64,000 nucleotides of DNA from Paracoccus aminophilus JCM 7686. Its GTDB lineage: Bacteria; Pseudomonadota; Alphaproteobacteria; Rhodobacterales; Rhodobacteraceae. Below the pieces are notes generated by a model. The model was given only the letters and a program-made list of their open reading frames with translations, had not been told where the DNA came from and made no database searches. Location: contig NC_022041.1 of NCBI RefSeq assembly GCF_000444995.1, positions 1,958,001 to 2,022,000 on the forward strand. Reading direction: 5' to 3'. A program made the position numbers and the translations under genes. Positions 28,973-38,687 of the stretch are shown here, piece after piece; position 1 is the stretch's first letter; every line of letters begins with the position of its first letter.

Positions 28973-29127
28973 CATGGTTGCGTCGAGTTTTAATCATTAT
29001 CTGCATGGTTTTGCGCCCAGGACGCCGCATGGATGGCGACCGAGAGATCGAAACTTAACCCCTCCTTGCTATCGATGACCCTGCGCTTGGCGCAAGGGGC
29101 CGGTCGCGGGAAGGAAAGTCGTTCCGA

Positions 29128-30468
29128 ATGGCACGCAGCAGCGATTTCGAAAACAACTTCACCGACAACTCGCTGAACGGCGGCGCGTGGCAGCCGATGA
29201 GCGGCGTGACCGATGTCGGGCCAGCCAATAATATGCTGACCATCTTCAACAATGATAATCCGACCGGGGATTCCAACAATGTCTCGGGCGGCAAATACAT
29301 CATCCCCTCAAGCCTGACCGGGAGCGAGCGGGTCGGCGACTTTCAATTCTCGATGAAAGTTTTCATGAGCCGGTCGCCCTATGCTCCGCATGGAAACAAA
29401 TTGCCGGACGGGCTCTCGTTCAGCTTTGGCGATGCCGACAGCTATAGGGAAAACCCCTGGCGTCAGGATACGTTCGATTATGAGCAGGGCGTGACCAAGG
29501 GGCTTAGCATCGGCATTATCCCCTATGACAGTTCAAGCGCGCAGGGGCGGGGAAATCTGGTCGTATTCTGGAATGGTGTGGTGATCGGCACAATGCCTTT
29601 CGACGGCAAAGGCGACTACAATAGCTTCGGCGTCTCTGAGTTTGGCAGGGTCCTCTCCGTCGCCGTTACCGAGACCGGAGAGGTGACGGTGCTGCTCGAT
29701 GCCCATGAGATCGTCACCACCATCCCAAACAACGAATGGCAGACCGTCGATCAATCGGGCTGGGACTTCGCGGTTGCCGGGCGGACCGGGGCGAATGGCG
29801 GCCATGCTTATGTCGATGACATCCGCATCAAATCCGAGATCCTGATCTGCTTCGCCGCCGGCACCTTGCTGGATTGCGAGGACGGTCCTCGTAAGGTCGA
29901 GAGCCTGAAGGTCGGGGATCTGGTGATGACCCGCGACGCGGGCTTGCAGCCCATCCGCTGGATCGGACGCCGCAAGCTCACCGCCGACTATCTCGCGCTA
30001 AAGCCCGCGCATCGCCCCATTCGCGTGCTGGCGGGCGCCTTGGGCAAGGGGCGGCCAAGCTGCGATCTTCTGGTGTCGCCGCAACATCGGATTTTGGTAA
30101 ATTCGGCAATTGCCGAGCGCATGTTTGGCACGTCCGAGGTTCTGGTCGCGGCCAAGCAGCTTTGCATGATCGAGGGAATCTCCGTCGCCGAGGATGTGAC
30201 CGAGGTCGAATATTTCCACATCATGCTCGACGGCCATCAGATCGTCACATCAAACGGCGCGCCCTCGGAAAGCCTTTACGCGGGCAAGCAGGTTCTGACC
30301 GGTCTAAGCACGTCGGCGATTGCCGAGATCCTGTCGCTCTTTCCCGAATTGTCGCAAACGGGGGCCGATGCGCCCCCGGCGCGCTATCTGCCCTCGGGTC
30401 GGGAAGCGCGCAATCTCGCCCGCCGCCATGCCGCGAACCACAAGCCGCTGCTGGCCGCCGAGAGATGA
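29128..30468 (+). CDS. Lectin-like plus Hint-domain protein
   Basis: A 446-residue two-domain protein. Residues ~1-235 look like a concanavalin/legume-lectin-type beta sandwich (DFENNFTDNSLNGGAWQPMSG, DGLSFSFGDADSY, GHAYVDDIRI). Residues ~240-390 are a Hint (intein-like) module: CFAAGTLLDCEDGPRKVESLKVGDLVMT with the N-terminal Cys, LVSPQHRILV, and YFHIMLDGHQIVTSNGAPSESLY. No Sec signal peptide or C-terminal RTX repeats are seen, although many Rhodobacterales Hint proteins are thought to leave by type I secretion. Autoprocessing and cargo are unproven. Confidence 0.8.
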   Translation: MARSSDFENNFTDNSLNGGAWQPMSGVTDVGPANNMLTIFNNDNPTGDSNNVSGGKYIIPSSLTGSERVGDFQFSMKVFMSRSPYAPHGNKLPDGLSFSFGDADSYRENPWRQDTFDYEQGVTKGLSIGIIPYDSSSAQGRGNLVVFWNGVVIGTMPFDGKGDYNSFGVSEFGRVLSVAVTETGEVTVLLDAHEIVTTIPNNEWQTVDQSGWDFAVAGRTGANGGHAYVDDIRIKSEILICFAAGTLLDCEDGPRKVESLKVGDLVMTRDAGLQPIRWIGRRKLTADYLALKPAHRPIRVLAGALGKGRPSCDLLVSPQHRILVNSAIAERMFGTSEVLVAAKQLCMIEGISVAEDVTEVEYFHIMLDGHQIVTSNGAPSESLYAGKQVLTGLSTSAIAEILSLFPELSQTGADAPPARYLPSGREARNLARRHAANHKPLLAAER

Positions 30469-30537
30469 GCCGCGCTCACCCGCTCCGCGCGCTCAAAGGG
30501 GAAGCGGCCGATCTGCGCGAATGCAGCGCGCCGCCGT

Positions 30538-32376
30538 TCAAGCCGTCTGATCGCGCTCGGCCAGAGCCAGCCATTCCTCTTCGGCGCTCGCCAGCGCATC
30601 CTGACGCTCGACCAGACCGTCACTCGCCTTTTGGAATTTCGCAGGCGCTGAGGTGAAGAGATCCGGGTCAGACAGGAAATCCTGCAATTTGCCGATCTCG
30701 GCCTCCAGCCGTTCCATGATCCCCGGCAAAGCCTCAAGCCGCTTCTTCTCCGAAAAGGTCAGCCCGGATTTCGCAGCAGCCGCCTTCTCGACCGGAGTGG
30801 CCGGCGCGCTCGGCGTGGAGCTCGGTTTTGACGCAGCCGCCGGTTTGGCCACAGCGCTCGGCGTGGTCTCTTGCCGTTGCGCCTGATAATCTGACCAGCC
30901 GCCGGGATAGACCGTGGCCTTGCCATCGCCTTCAAGCGCGACGGTCGTCGTCGCCACCCGGTCGATGAAATCGCGGTCGTGGCTGACCAGCAGCACGGTG
31001 CCGTCATATTCGCCAAGGATGTCTTGCAAAAGATCCAGCGTCTCGACATCGAGATCGTTGGTCGGTTCGTCCAGCACCAGCAGGTTCGAGGGCTGGGCCA
31101 TGATCCGCGCAAGCAAAAGCCGCGCCTTCTCGCCGCCCGAGAGGCTGCCGACCGGCGCGCGGGCCTGCGCATCGTCGAAGAGGAAGTCCTTGAGATAGGC
31201 CACGACATGGCGCGGATTGCCGCGCACCATGACCTGATCGGCCCGGCCCGAGACGCGCATCGACGGATCCGCCGTCAGCGCATCCCACAGCGACACGCTG
31301 TCATCAATGGCGCTGCGCGCCTGATCGAAAACCGCCATATCCAGATTGGTGCCGAGCTTGACCTCGCCGGTATCGGGGGCAATCTCGCCGGTCAGCATCT
31401 TGATGAGCGTGGTCTTGCCCGCGCCATTCGGCCCGACAAAGGCGACCCGGTCGCCGCGCAAAATCCGCAGATCGAAGGGCTGCAAGATGACGCGCTCGCC
31501 AAAGCTCTTGGAGATTTCCTTGGCGTCAATCACCCGCTTGCCCGATTGCTGGGCGCTGTCCAGCTCAAGCGCCGCCGTGCCCTGACGGCGGATCTGGCCC
31601 GCGCGTTCGGCGCGCAGATCAGCCAAAGCGCGCACGCGGCCCATATTGCGCTTGCGCCGCGCCGAAATGCCCTCAACCGCCCAACGCGCTTCCGCCTTGA
31701 TCTTGCGGTCGAGCTTGTGGCGCGCCTCATCTTCGGCGGCCCAAGCGGTCTCGCGCCAGTCTTCGAAATGCTCGAACCCGCGTTCCTGACGACGGACCTC
31801 GCCCCGGTCGATCCAAAGCGTGGCGCGGGTCAGCGCGCGCAGGAAGGCGCGGTCGTGGCTGATCAGCACGAAGGCCGCGCGGGTCGTCGAAAGCTCGGCC
31901 TCAAGCCAGGCGATCGCCTCGATATCGAGGTGGTTCGTCGGCTCGTCGAGCAGCATCAGATCGGGCGCATGGGCCATAAGCTTGGCCAAAGCCGCGCGCC
32001 GCCGCTCGCCGCCCGAAGCGGTCGAGACCAGCCGGTCGGGGTCGAATTTCAGCCCTTCCGCGGCCATTTCAACCTTGTAGACCTCTTCGGGTGCCAGCCC
32101 CGAGGCCGCGAATTCGCCAAGCGTCTCGAAGCCCGACAAATCGGGGTCCTGCTCCATATAGCCGACGCTGGTGCCGGCGGGCGAGACAACGAGGCCGCTG
32201 TCGGGTTCGACGAAGCCCGCCATGACCTTCATCAGCGTCGATTTGCCCGAGCCATTGCGCCCGACCAGCGCGACGCGGTCGCCTTGCTGGACGGTCAGGC
32301 TCAGGTCCTGAAATACGGGGTTCCCGCCGAAAGTCAGCGAGATGTCGGTCAATTGGAGAAGGGGTGCTCTGGCCAT
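30538..32376 (-). CDS. uup: ABC-F ATPase, Uup type
   Basis: A 612-residue soluble protein with two ABC ATPase domains and no membrane segments. First Walker [10 protein letters not shown], signature [14 protein letters not shown], Walker [13 protein letters not shown]; second Walker [39 protein letters not shown]-terminal coiled coil ([24 protein letters not shown] onward) distinguishes Uup from other ABC-F proteins and is known to bind DNA or ribosomes in relatives. ATG at 32376 is the start that fits the family; the longer reading adds 24 unrelated residues. Confidence 0.92.
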   Translation of the reverse strand: MARAPLLQLTDISLTFGGNPVFQDLSLTVQQGDRVALVGRNGSGKSTLMKVMAGFVEPDSGLVVSPAGTSVGYMEQDPDLSGFETLGEFAASGLAPEEVYKVEMAAEGLKFDPDRLVSTASGGERRRAALAKLMAHAPDLMLLDEPTNHLDIEAIAWLEAELSTTRAAFVLISHDRAFLRALTRATLWIDRGEVRRQERGFEHFEDWRETAWAAEDEARHKLDRKIKAEARWAVEGISARRKRNMGRVRALADLRAERAGQIRRQGTAALELDSAQQSGKRVIDAKEISKSFGERVILQPFDLRILRGDRVAFVGPNGAGKTTLIKMLTGEIAPDTGEVKLGTNLDMAVFDQARSAIDDSVSLWDALTADPSMRVSGRADQVMVRGNPRHVVAYLKDFLFDDAQARAPVGSLSGGEKARLLLARIMAQPSNLLVLDEPTNDLDVETLDLLQDILGEYDGTVLLVSHDRDFIDRVATTTVALEGDGKATVYPGGWSDYQAQRQETTPSAVAKPAAASKPSSTPSAPATPVEKAAAAKSGLTFSEKKRLEALPGIMERLEAEIGKLQDFLSDPDLFTSAPAKFQKASDGLVERQDALASAEEEWLALAERDQTA

Positions 32377-32413
32377 GCCCGTCGCGTATCTTGCCCGGCG
32401 CGCAAGGTCAATC

Positions 32414-33421
32414 TCAGAGCATCTCGAGAAGCCGCGTCGCGATCTCATGCAGCTGGTCCCGGTAGCCGTTCGGCCCCGAGGGCAGGCTTGGATCCGAGGT
32501 CATCGCAAGCGCCACCGGCGCATGATCGGGCGTCGCGGGCGCGACATAGATCATCTGCCCGCCATAGCCCCAGCCGAAATTGACCGGGCGCCCCGCGAAT
32601 TCGTCGAGAAACCAGCCATAGCCATAGCCCTTATGCGTCATGGGCGAGGTGCCGCGCCGGACCCAGCTTTGCTTGATCCAGTCGAGCGGCAGGACCTGAC
32701 GCCCGCCCGCATAGCCTTGGGCCGCATAGATCGCGCCAAAGGCCATCAGCGAGCGCGTGCTCATCGCCATCTCATTGCCGCCGATATAGATCCCCTGCGG
32801 ATCGCGCGCCCAAGAGGTGATGCGAAAGCCCGGCACGCCCCCCAGCCAGTCGCGGGCGAGCTGCATCATCGGCCGCCCGCTCGCCGCTGTCAGCATGGCC
32901 GAGGCGAGATGGGTCGAGGCGGTCGAATAGGCCATCCGCGCGCCCGGCCGCGCGATGAACGGCGCCGCCAGAGCCGCGCGGACCCAGTCGGGCGAGCTGA
33001 CCCAAGCCGCATAATTCTTGCCCGATTGCGGGGTCAGCCCCGATTTCATCGACAGAAGATGCCCGAGCGTGATCTCGTAAAGCCGGGGATCGGGTTTCGC
33101 CGGAAAGCGGTCCTCAAGCAGCGTCGCGATCTTCTGGTCCGCGCTCTCGATCACGCCTTTCTCGATCGCGATCCCGGCCAGCGCCGAAAGCACGGATTTC
33201 GAGGCCGATTTGATATTGACCGGCGCCTCGGGGTCAAACTCGCCATAGCCGCGCGCGGCGACCTCTGCGCCGCCGCTCCAGATGGCAATCGCGCGCAACT
33301 GGCCGTGGCTGCCCGCTTCCTCCAGCGCGCGGCTGGGCAAAGCAAACGCCGCGCGCCCCGCCAGAAAAGGCGCGGCAAGGGCTGCGGCAATCAGATGGCG
33401 GCGGGTGATGGTCTGGCTCAT
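32414..33421 (-). CDS. Tat-exported serine hydrolase, beta-lactamase/class C family
   Basis: A 335-residue penicillin-binding-protein-fold hydrolase. It starts with a twin-arginine-like signal (TRRHLIAAALAAPFLAGRAAFA). The catalytic SxxK is in IKSASKSVLSALAGIAIE, a Tyr-motif candidate in MAYSTASTHLASAML, and a KTG-equivalent NFGWGYGGQMIYV near the end. Family members range from esterases to D-Ala-D-Ala peptidases and 6-aminohexanoate-dimer hydrolases; the substrate is open. The frame continues upstream past 33421 only as an antisense shadow of dnaX. Confidence 0.88.
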   Translation of the reverse strand: MSQTITRRHLIAAALAAPFLAGRAAFALPSRALEEAGSHGQLRAIAIWSGGAEVAARGYGEFDPEAPVNIKSASKSVLSALAGIAIEKGVIESADQKIATLLEDRFPAKPDPRLYEITLGHLLSMKSGLTPQSGKNYAAWVSSPDWVRAALAAPFIARPGARMAYSTASTHLASAMLTAASGRPMMQLARDWLGGVPGFRITSWARDPQGIYIGGNEMAMSTRSLMAFGAIYAAQGYAGGRQVLPLDWIKQSWVRRGTSPMTHKGYGYGWFLDEFAGRPVNFGWGYGGQMIYVAPATPDHAPVALAMTSDPSLPSGPNGYRDQLHEIATRLLEML

Positions 33422-33559
33422 GGCCGAACTATGACCGCCCCCGCCCGCCACGCCAAGCTTTCGCCCGCCCTCCCGGCGAAACTGTGATCGGCGGCGGTCC
33501 GGGTTGTTGCCCCGGCCGGTCCGGGCCGTTAAGGTGGCGCGGTTGCAAAAGGCGGACCC

Positions 33560-35341
33560 ATGAGCGAGACCGGACAGACTTATCAGGTGCTGGCGCGGAA
33601 ATACCGCCCCGAGACCTTTGCCGATCTCGTCGGTCAGGATGCGATGGTGCGCACCCTGAAAAACGCCTTCGCCGCCGACCGGATCGCGCAAGCCTTCATC
33701 ATGACCGGCATTCGCGGCACCGGCAAAACCACGACCGCACGGATCATCGCCAAGGGGCTGAACTGCGTCGGACCTGATGGCACCGGCGGGCCCACGACCG
33801 AGCCCTGCGGGGTTTGCGAGCATTGCGTCGCGATTTCCGAAGGCCGCCATGTCGATGTGATGGAGATGGACGCGGCCTCGCGCACCGGGGTCGGCGACAT
33901 CCGCGAAATCATTGAAAGCGTGCATTACCGGGCGGCCTCGGCGCGCTACAAGATCTATATCATCGACGAAGTCCACATGCTCTCGACCAGCGCCTTCAAC
34001 GCGCTGTTGAAGACGCTGGAAGAGCCGCCGCCGCATGTGAAATTCATTTTTGCCACGACCGAGATCCGCAAGGTGCCGGTCACGGTGCTGTCGCGCTGCC
34101 AGCGCTTCGACCTGCGCCGGATCGAGCCCGAGGTGATGATCGCGCTTCTGCGCAAGATCGCCAGCCGCGAAGGCGCCGAGATCAGCGATGATGCGCTGGC
34201 GCTGATCACCCGCGCCGCCGAAGGCTCGGCCCGCGATGCGACCTCGCTTCTGGATCAGGCGATCAGCCATGGCGCGGGGGAAACCACCGCGCCGCAGGTC
34301 CGCGCCATGCTGGGCCTGGCCGACCGGGGCCGCGTGCTCGATCTCTTCGACATGGTTTTGCGCGGCGCGGCTGCCGAGGCTTTGGCCGAACTTCAGGCGC
34401 AATATGCCGATGGCGCCGATCCTTTGGCGGTGCTGCGCGATCTGGCCGAGATCACCCATTGGATCTCGATCATCAAGATCACGCCCGAGGCCGCCGAAGA
34501 CCCGACCGTCGGTCCCGACGAGGCGCGGCGCGGTCAGGAATTTGCCGAAAAGGTGCCGATGCGGGCACTGACGCGGCTCTGGCAGATGCTGCTGAAATCG
34601 CTTGAAGAGGTCTCCGCCGCGCCCAATGCGATGATGGCGGCGGAAATGGCGATCATCCGGCTCACTCATGTCGCCGATCTGCCCGATCCCGATGCGCTGA
34701 TCCGCAAGGTGCAGGCTTCGATCTCGGCGGGCGAATTCGCGCGTCCGGGCAGCATGGCACCTGCGGGCGGGCAGAATGCACCGCGTGCCGCGCGCCCGGC
34801 CCCCGTCGTCGCGCAGATCAACCGCGACGGCAGCGCGATGGCGCTGGCGGTCTCGCCCGATGCGCTCCATGCCTTCCCGGATTTCGAGGCGGTGATCGCG
34901 CTCATCCGGCGGATGCGTGACATGAAGCTGCTCCTTGAGGTCGAGGACCATCTTCGCCTCGTGCGCTATGCGCCGGGCCGGATCGAGTTCGAGCCGACCG
35001 ACAAGGCCCCCCGCGACCTTGCGCCGCGGCTGGCCGAGCGGCTGCGCAGCTGGACCGGTGGCGCGCGCTGGGTGGTCTCGGTCGCGAATGAAGGCGGCGC
35101 GCCCACGATTTCAGAGGCTCGCGCCGCCGAACGCGCCGCGACCCAAGCCCGCGTGATGGAAACGCCTTTGGCGCAAGCGATCTTTTCCGCCTTCCCGGCC
35201 GCCCGGATCACCGCGATCAAGAAGGCTCCGGTCGAAGTTGCGGTTGAAAAGCCCGCGGGTGAGGATACATCTCCGCATGATCTGACCGAGGGCCCGGTGG
35301 CCGAGGTCGAAGAATGGGACCCTTTCGAGGACGAGGATTAA
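33560..35341 (+). CDS. dnaX: DNA polymerase III subunit gamma/tau
   Basis: Clamp-loader ATPase of 593 residues. The AAA+ core has YQVLARKYRPETFADLVGQD, Walker A TGIRGTGKTTTARIIAKGL, a zinc module (CVGPDG...PCGVCEHC), Walker B YIIDEVHMLS, sensor 1 IFATTEIRKVPVTVLSRCQRFDL. The C-terminal third (after ~390) contains the tau-type polymerase/helicase contact region. I see no A-rich slippery heptamer to make a short gamma form by frameshifting. First gene of dnaX-ybaB-recR; four bases separate its stop from ybaB's start. Confidence 0.97.
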   Translation: MSETGQTYQVLARKYRPETFADLVGQDAMVRTLKNAFAADRIAQAFIMTGIRGTGKTTTARIIAKGLNCVGPDGTGGPTTEPCGVCEHCVAISEGRHVDVMEMDAASRTGVGDIREIIESVHYRAASARYKIYIIDEVHMLSTSAFNALLKTLEEPPPHVKFIFATTEIRKVPVTVLSRCQRFDLRRIEPEVMIALLRKIASREGAEISDDALALITRAAEGSARDATSLLDQAISHGAGETTAPQVRAMLGLADRGRVLDLFDMVLRGAAAEALAELQAQYADGADPLAVLRDLAEITHWISIIKITPEAAEDPTVGPDEARRGQEFAEKVPMRALTRLWQMLLKSLEEVSAAPNAMMAAEMAIIRLTHVADLPDPDALIRKVQASISAGEFARPGSMAPAGGQNAPRAARPAPVVAQINRDGSAMALAVSPDALHAFPDFEAVIALIRRMRDMKLLLEVEDHLRLVRYAPGRIEFEPTDKAPRDLAPRLAERLRSWTGGARWVVSVANEGGAPTISEARAAERAATQARVMETPLAQAIFSAFPAARITAIKKAPVEVAVEKPAGEDTSPHDLTEGPVAEVEEWDPFEDED

Positions 35342-35344
35342 GCG

Positions 35345-35689
35345 ATGATCGACGGTTTTGGCAATTTCGGCGACATTTCCAAAATGATGCAGGCCGCGCA
35401 GGATATGCAGGCCAAAATGGTCGAGATGCAGGAGGGGCTGACCCGCCTCACCGTCACCGGCCAATCGGGCGGTGGGCTGGTGAAGGCCACCGCGACTGCC
35501 AAGGGCGAGCTGACCGCGCTGGATATCGATCCCTCGATCTTCCGCGCCGAGGACAAGGAAGTGGTCGAGGATCTGATCCTCGCCGCGATCAAGGATGCTC
35601 AGAAGCGCGCCGAGGTCAAATCGGCCGAGGAAATGGCCAAGATGACCAGCGCCATGGGCATTCCCGCCGATTTCAAGATGCCCTTCTAA
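35345..35689 (+). CDS. ybaB: YbaB/EbfC nucleoid-associated protein
   Basis: A 114-residue dimeric DNA-binding protein. It has the family pattern: N-terminal helix MMQAAQDMQAKMVEMQEGL, beta strands GGGLVKATATAKGELTALDIDPS, C-terminal helix LILAAIKDAQKRAEVKSAEEMAKMT. It sits between dnaX and recR, the classic bacterial order, suggesting a link to replication or recombination. Confidence 0.95.
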   Translation: MIDGFGNFGDISKMMQAAQDMQAKMVEMQEGLTRLTVTGQSGGGLVKATATAKGELTALDIDPSIFRAEDKEVVEDLILAAIKDAQKRAEVKSAEEMAKMTSAMGIPADFKMPF

Positions 35690-35704
35690 GGCCAACCGCC
35701 GCGC

Positions 35705-36304
35705 ATGAGCGAGGATCGTGGCGATATTCAGGCGCTCATCGCGCAGATTGCGCGGCTGCCGGGACTTGGGCCGCGCTCGGCCCGGCGCATCGTGCTGCAT
35801 CTGATCCGCAAACGCGCGGGCCAGATGTCCCAGCTTGCCAGCCTGATGGCCGAGGTCGCCGAAAACAGCCGCGAATGCGCGATCTGCGGCAATATTTCCG
35901 ACCAGACCGTCTGCGCGATCTGTGAAGACGCCCGCCGCGCCACCGGAGAGATCTGCGTCGTCACCGATGTCGCCGATCTCTGGGCACTCGAGCGCGGTCG
36001 CGCCTTTCACGGGCGCTATCATGTGTTGGGCGGCAGCCTGTCTGCGCTCGATGAGATCGGCCCCGACGATCTGCGCATCCCTGCCCTGATCGCGCGCATC
36101 TCGGACGAGCATGTGACCGAGGTCATCCTTGCGCTCGCCGCCACCGTCGAGGGCCAGACCACCGCGCATTATATCGCCGAGGCGCTGGCGCCGACCGGGG
36201 TCACAGTCACCGGTCTGGCGCAGGGCGTGCCGATCGGGGGCGAGCTCGACTATCTCGACGATGGCACGATCACCGCGGCGCTCCGCGCGCGGCGCCGCCT
36301 CTAG
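35705..36304 (+). CDS. recR: Recombination mediator RecR
   Basis: A 199-residue component of the RecFOR pathway that helps load RecA at single-stranded gaps. Helix-hairpin-helix [17 protein letters not shown], a four-Cys zinc finger ([16 protein letters not shown]), Toprim domain [28 protein letters not shown], and C-terminal [13 protein letters not shown] with Walker-B-like acidic residues. 15 bases after ybaB. Confidence 0.97.
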   Translation: MSEDRGDIQALIAQIARLPGLGPRSARRIVLHLIRKRAGQMSQLASLMAEVAENSRECAICGNISDQTVCAICEDARRATGEICVVTDVADLWALERGRAFHGRYHVLGGSLSALDEIGPDDLRIPALIARISDEHVTEVILALAATVEGQTTAHYIAEALAPTGVTVTGLAQGVPIGGELDYLDDGTITAALRARRRL

Positions 36305-36450
36305 TTCAGCCACCCGTTCAGCCTCTGGCGCGACGTCAGGCCCGGCAGCGGACCCAGTATGGGTTGAAACCCGACCCTTGCCGCTGTCATATACCGTCAC
36401 ATTTCAAAGCCCCAGATTCAGGACCGGCCCGCTCGGGGTCGGGGAATGCG

Positions 36451-37221
36451 ATGCAGACGGCAAGCCTTTCTTCCAAAACGCCCCTTTCCGCGACACGAGA
36501 TTGCGAAATCCACGCTTTACGCCACGCCCTTCGCCAAAGCCCCTCGGCCCGACGCGTGCGCCGCATTGAAAGCGGCGGGCGTCATTACTGGGTCAAGCAG
36601 CGCGAAGAGCTGTCCCTGCGCTGGCGGCTGCAAAAGGGCAATCCCGCACAGGCCTTTGAGCGCGAACGCGAGGGTCTGCGCCGCCTGCACGCGATGGGCC
36701 TGCCGGTGCCCGAAATCGTCGATGAAGGCCCCGATTATTTCGTGACCCGGGACGCGGGCGTGCCGTTGTCGCATGTCTATAAATCGCCCGATTATTCCGA
36801 GACCGAGCGCGGTCGCGCGCTAAAGGCAGCGGTCAAGGCGCTGCATCGCCTGCATGAGGCGGGGGTCGCCCATGGTCGGCCGAACCTCAAGGATATGATC
36901 TGGGACGGCAAACGCGTCACGCTGATCGACCTCGAACGGTTTGGCAGGGTGCGCAATGCTCATGCGGCGCAGGTGCTCGATTTCATCATCTTCGCCTTCA
37001 GCTGCTTTGCGGTGGCGAACAAATCCCTGCCCCAGATCGATCAGGCGCTTTACCTTTATCGGATGCTCGACATGCGGGGGATTTTCGTCGGAGCCAGCCG
37101 CTGGCTGAACTGCCTGCGCTGGCTTGATCCGGTGGCCCGCGCATTGTCTCGGGTGAAGAACTCGCGCGAGATCGCGGCCATCCCCCGGCTCTTCGCCTGG
37201 CTGCGCAGCAACCGCGGCTGA
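36451..37221 (+). CDS. Protein-kinase-fold phosphotransferase, Kdo/LPS-kinase-like
   Basis: A 256-residue protein with a eukaryotic-type kinase fold. Features: HYWVKQREE (ATP Lys region), AFEREREGLRRLHAMGLPVPEIVDEG (alpha-C Glu), the catalytic loop HGRPNLKDMIWDGK where the usual HGDLH Asp is replaced by Arg-Pro, and LIDLERFGR as the DFG-equivalent metal site. It resembles lipopolysaccharide core heptose/Kdo kinases, but the altered loop means activity is uncertain. ATG at 36451 has GGGGA 7 bases before it; an earlier start at 36364 adds a poorly conserved leader. Confidence 0.7.
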   Translation: MQTASLSSKTPLSATRDCEIHALRHALRQSPSARRVRRIESGGRHYWVKQREELSLRWRLQKGNPAQAFEREREGLRRLHAMGLPVPEIVDEGPDYFVTRDAGVPLSHVYKSPDYSETERGRALKAAVKALHRLHEAGVAHGRPNLKDMIWDGKRVTLIDLERFGRVRNAHAAQVLDFIIFAFSCFAVANKSLPQIDQALYLYRMLDMRGIFVGASRWLNCLRWLDPVARALSRVKNSREIAAIPRLFAWLRSNRG

Positions 37222-37248
37222 GGTCGTGGCCATGAAAGTCGTGCCATG

Positions 37249-37275
37249 AAAAAGGCCGACCCCGCAGGACCGGCC
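37249..37275 (-). terminator. Terminator of the class V aminotransferase gene
   Basis: On the minus strand a nine-pair stem (ggccggtcc / gggtcggcc, two G-U pairs) with a tgcg-type loop is followed by five T residues, 25 bases after the aminotransferase stop. Confidence 0.7.
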
Positions 37276-37299
37276 CTCTGAAGGCGAAACGCGTGGCGC

Positions 37300-38427
37300 T
37301 TACAAAACCGCGTCCACCGCCGTTTTCAGCCGCGCAACCGCCGCATCAACATCCTTGAGCTTGTCGAGCCCGAAGAGCCCCAGACGGAAGGTGCGGAAAT
37401 CGGCGCCCTCGCCGACCTGCAAGGGTACGCCCGCGGCGATCTGATAGCCCTGCGCGTGGAACTTGCTGCCGTTCTGGACATCGGCATCGCCGGTATAGGC
37501 CACGACCACGCCCGGCGCGCCAAAGCCCTCGGCGGCCAGAATGCGGATGCCCTTGTCCCGCAAAAGCGCGCGGACCTCATTGCCCAGCCGGATCTGCGCG
37601 GCGCGGGCGTTTTCAAAGCCGAACTCGCGGGTCTCGTTCATCGCATCGCGCAGGCCGACCAGCGCATCGGTCGGAACGGTGGCGTGATAGGCATGGCCGC
37701 CATTCTCATAGGCCGCCATGATCGCGCGCCATTTCTTGAGATCGAGGAAGAAGCTGTCGCCGGTGGTTTCCTCAAGCTTGGCCGCGCCTTTGGCCGAGAG
37801 CATGACCATGCCTGCCGACGGCGAGGCCGACCAGCCTTTTTGCGGCGCCGAGATCAGCACATCGACCCCGGTCTTCTTCATATCGACCCAAGCCGCGCCC
37901 GAGGCGATGCAATCGAGCACCATCAGCGCGCCGACCTCATGGGCCGCCGCCGCGATCTGGGTGATATAGTCATCGGGCAGGATCAGACCGGCCGCGGTTT
38001 CGACATGAGGCGCGAAGACCGCATCGGGCTTGACCTCACGGATGCGCGCGACGACCTCTTCGACCGGCGGCGGCGAGAAGCTCGCTTGCGGCTCATTGCC
38101 GGTGGCGCGGGCCATGACGACGGTGGTCTCGCGGGCAAACCCGCCGGTCTCGAAAATCTGGCTCCAGCGATAGCTGAAAAAGCCGTTGCGGATGATCAGC
38201 GCATGGGCGCCGCGCGCGAACTGGCGCGCCACGGATTCCATAGCCGCCGAGCCGCCGCCGGGAACCAGAGCCACCGCTTCGGCCGAATAGACCTCGCGCA
38301 GGGTCTCGGAGATGTCGCGCATCGCCTTCTGGAAGCGTTTGGACATGTGGTTGAGCGAACGATCCGTGAAAACCACCGAATATTCGAGCAATCCGTCCGG
38401 ATCGACCTCGGGACGAAGACCAGCCAT
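37300..38427 (-). CDS. PLP-dependent class V aminotransferase (serine/alanine-glyoxylate type)
   Basis: A 375-residue fold-type I aminotransferase. Features: VALVPGGGSAAMESVARQFA (PLP phosphate region), ALMVLDCIASGAAW (Asp to pyridine N), and the Schiff-base Lys in ISAPQKGWSASPSAGMVML. Family members use alanine, serine or 2-aminoethylphosphonate as donors with glyoxylate, pyruvate or other acceptors. ATG at 38427 is chosen for its strong GAAGGAG 7 bases upstream; starts at 38442 and 38463 lack one. It is divergent from an amine-utilisation operon, so a linked catabolic role is possible. Confidence 0.88.
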   Translation of the reverse strand: MAGLRPEVDPDGLLEYSVVFTDRSLNHMSKRFQKAMRDISETLREVYSAEAVALVPGGGSAAMESVARQFARGAHALIIRNGFFSYRWSQIFETGGFARETTVVMARATGNEPQASFSPPPVEEVVARIREVKPDAVFAPHVETAAGLILPDDYITQIAAAAHEVGALMVLDCIASGAAWVDMKKTGVDVLISAPQKGWSASPSAGMVMLSAKGAAKLEETTGDSFFLDLKKWRAIMAAYENGGHAYHATVPTDALVGLRDAMNETREFGFENARAAQIRLGNEVRALLRDKGIRILAAEGFGAPGVVVAYTGDADVQNGSKFHAQGYQIAAGVPLQVGEGADFRTFRLGLFGLDKLKDVDAAVARLKTAVDAVL

Positions 38428-38660
38428 GACTTTCTCCTTCATGCTTTCTATCTGATGTAACACGCGTTTGGCGACAGGCCAGCCCGCCTTAGGTCCGAGA
38501 TTGCCGTGTTTCCACGCGCCTGCCCAGCCCTTTGCAAGAGCCTTTGCGGGGCTCTCTCGGACTGGCGCGCAAAGCCGGGCCGCGCCGCCCTGCGCGAATA
38601 GCCGGTTCCGTTACGGCGCATGGCTCCCCCCTTGCCGGATTTCGGCCCAAAGACTACTTT

Positions 38661-38674
38661 GTTGTCAGCACAAC
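38661..38674. promoter_or_regulatory. Operator candidate before the amidotransferase/puuA-like operon
   Basis: Perfect interrupted dyad gttgt-cagc-acaac, ending 13 bases before the operon start, in the 260-base gap between divergent genes. Its regulator is not in the window. Confidence 0.4.
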
Positions 38675-38687
38675 CACAGGCAAATCA

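Noticed and set aside
33481..33559. Possible signal recognition particle RNA upstream of dnaX
   Set aside because: GC-rich partial inverted repeats are present, but the conserved SRP RNA loop motifs (such as ggaagcagcc) are absent.
33422..34951. Long minus-strand continuation of the serine hydrolase frame (845 codons in all)
   Set aside because: This part lies antisense to dnaX and has Arg/Gly/His-rich composition without domains; the hydrolase starts cleanly at 33421 with a Tat signal.
33560..35341. Programmed frameshift in dnaX to make the short gamma subunit
   Set aside because: No A-rich slippery heptamer followed by a hairpin was found in the region after the AAA+ core.
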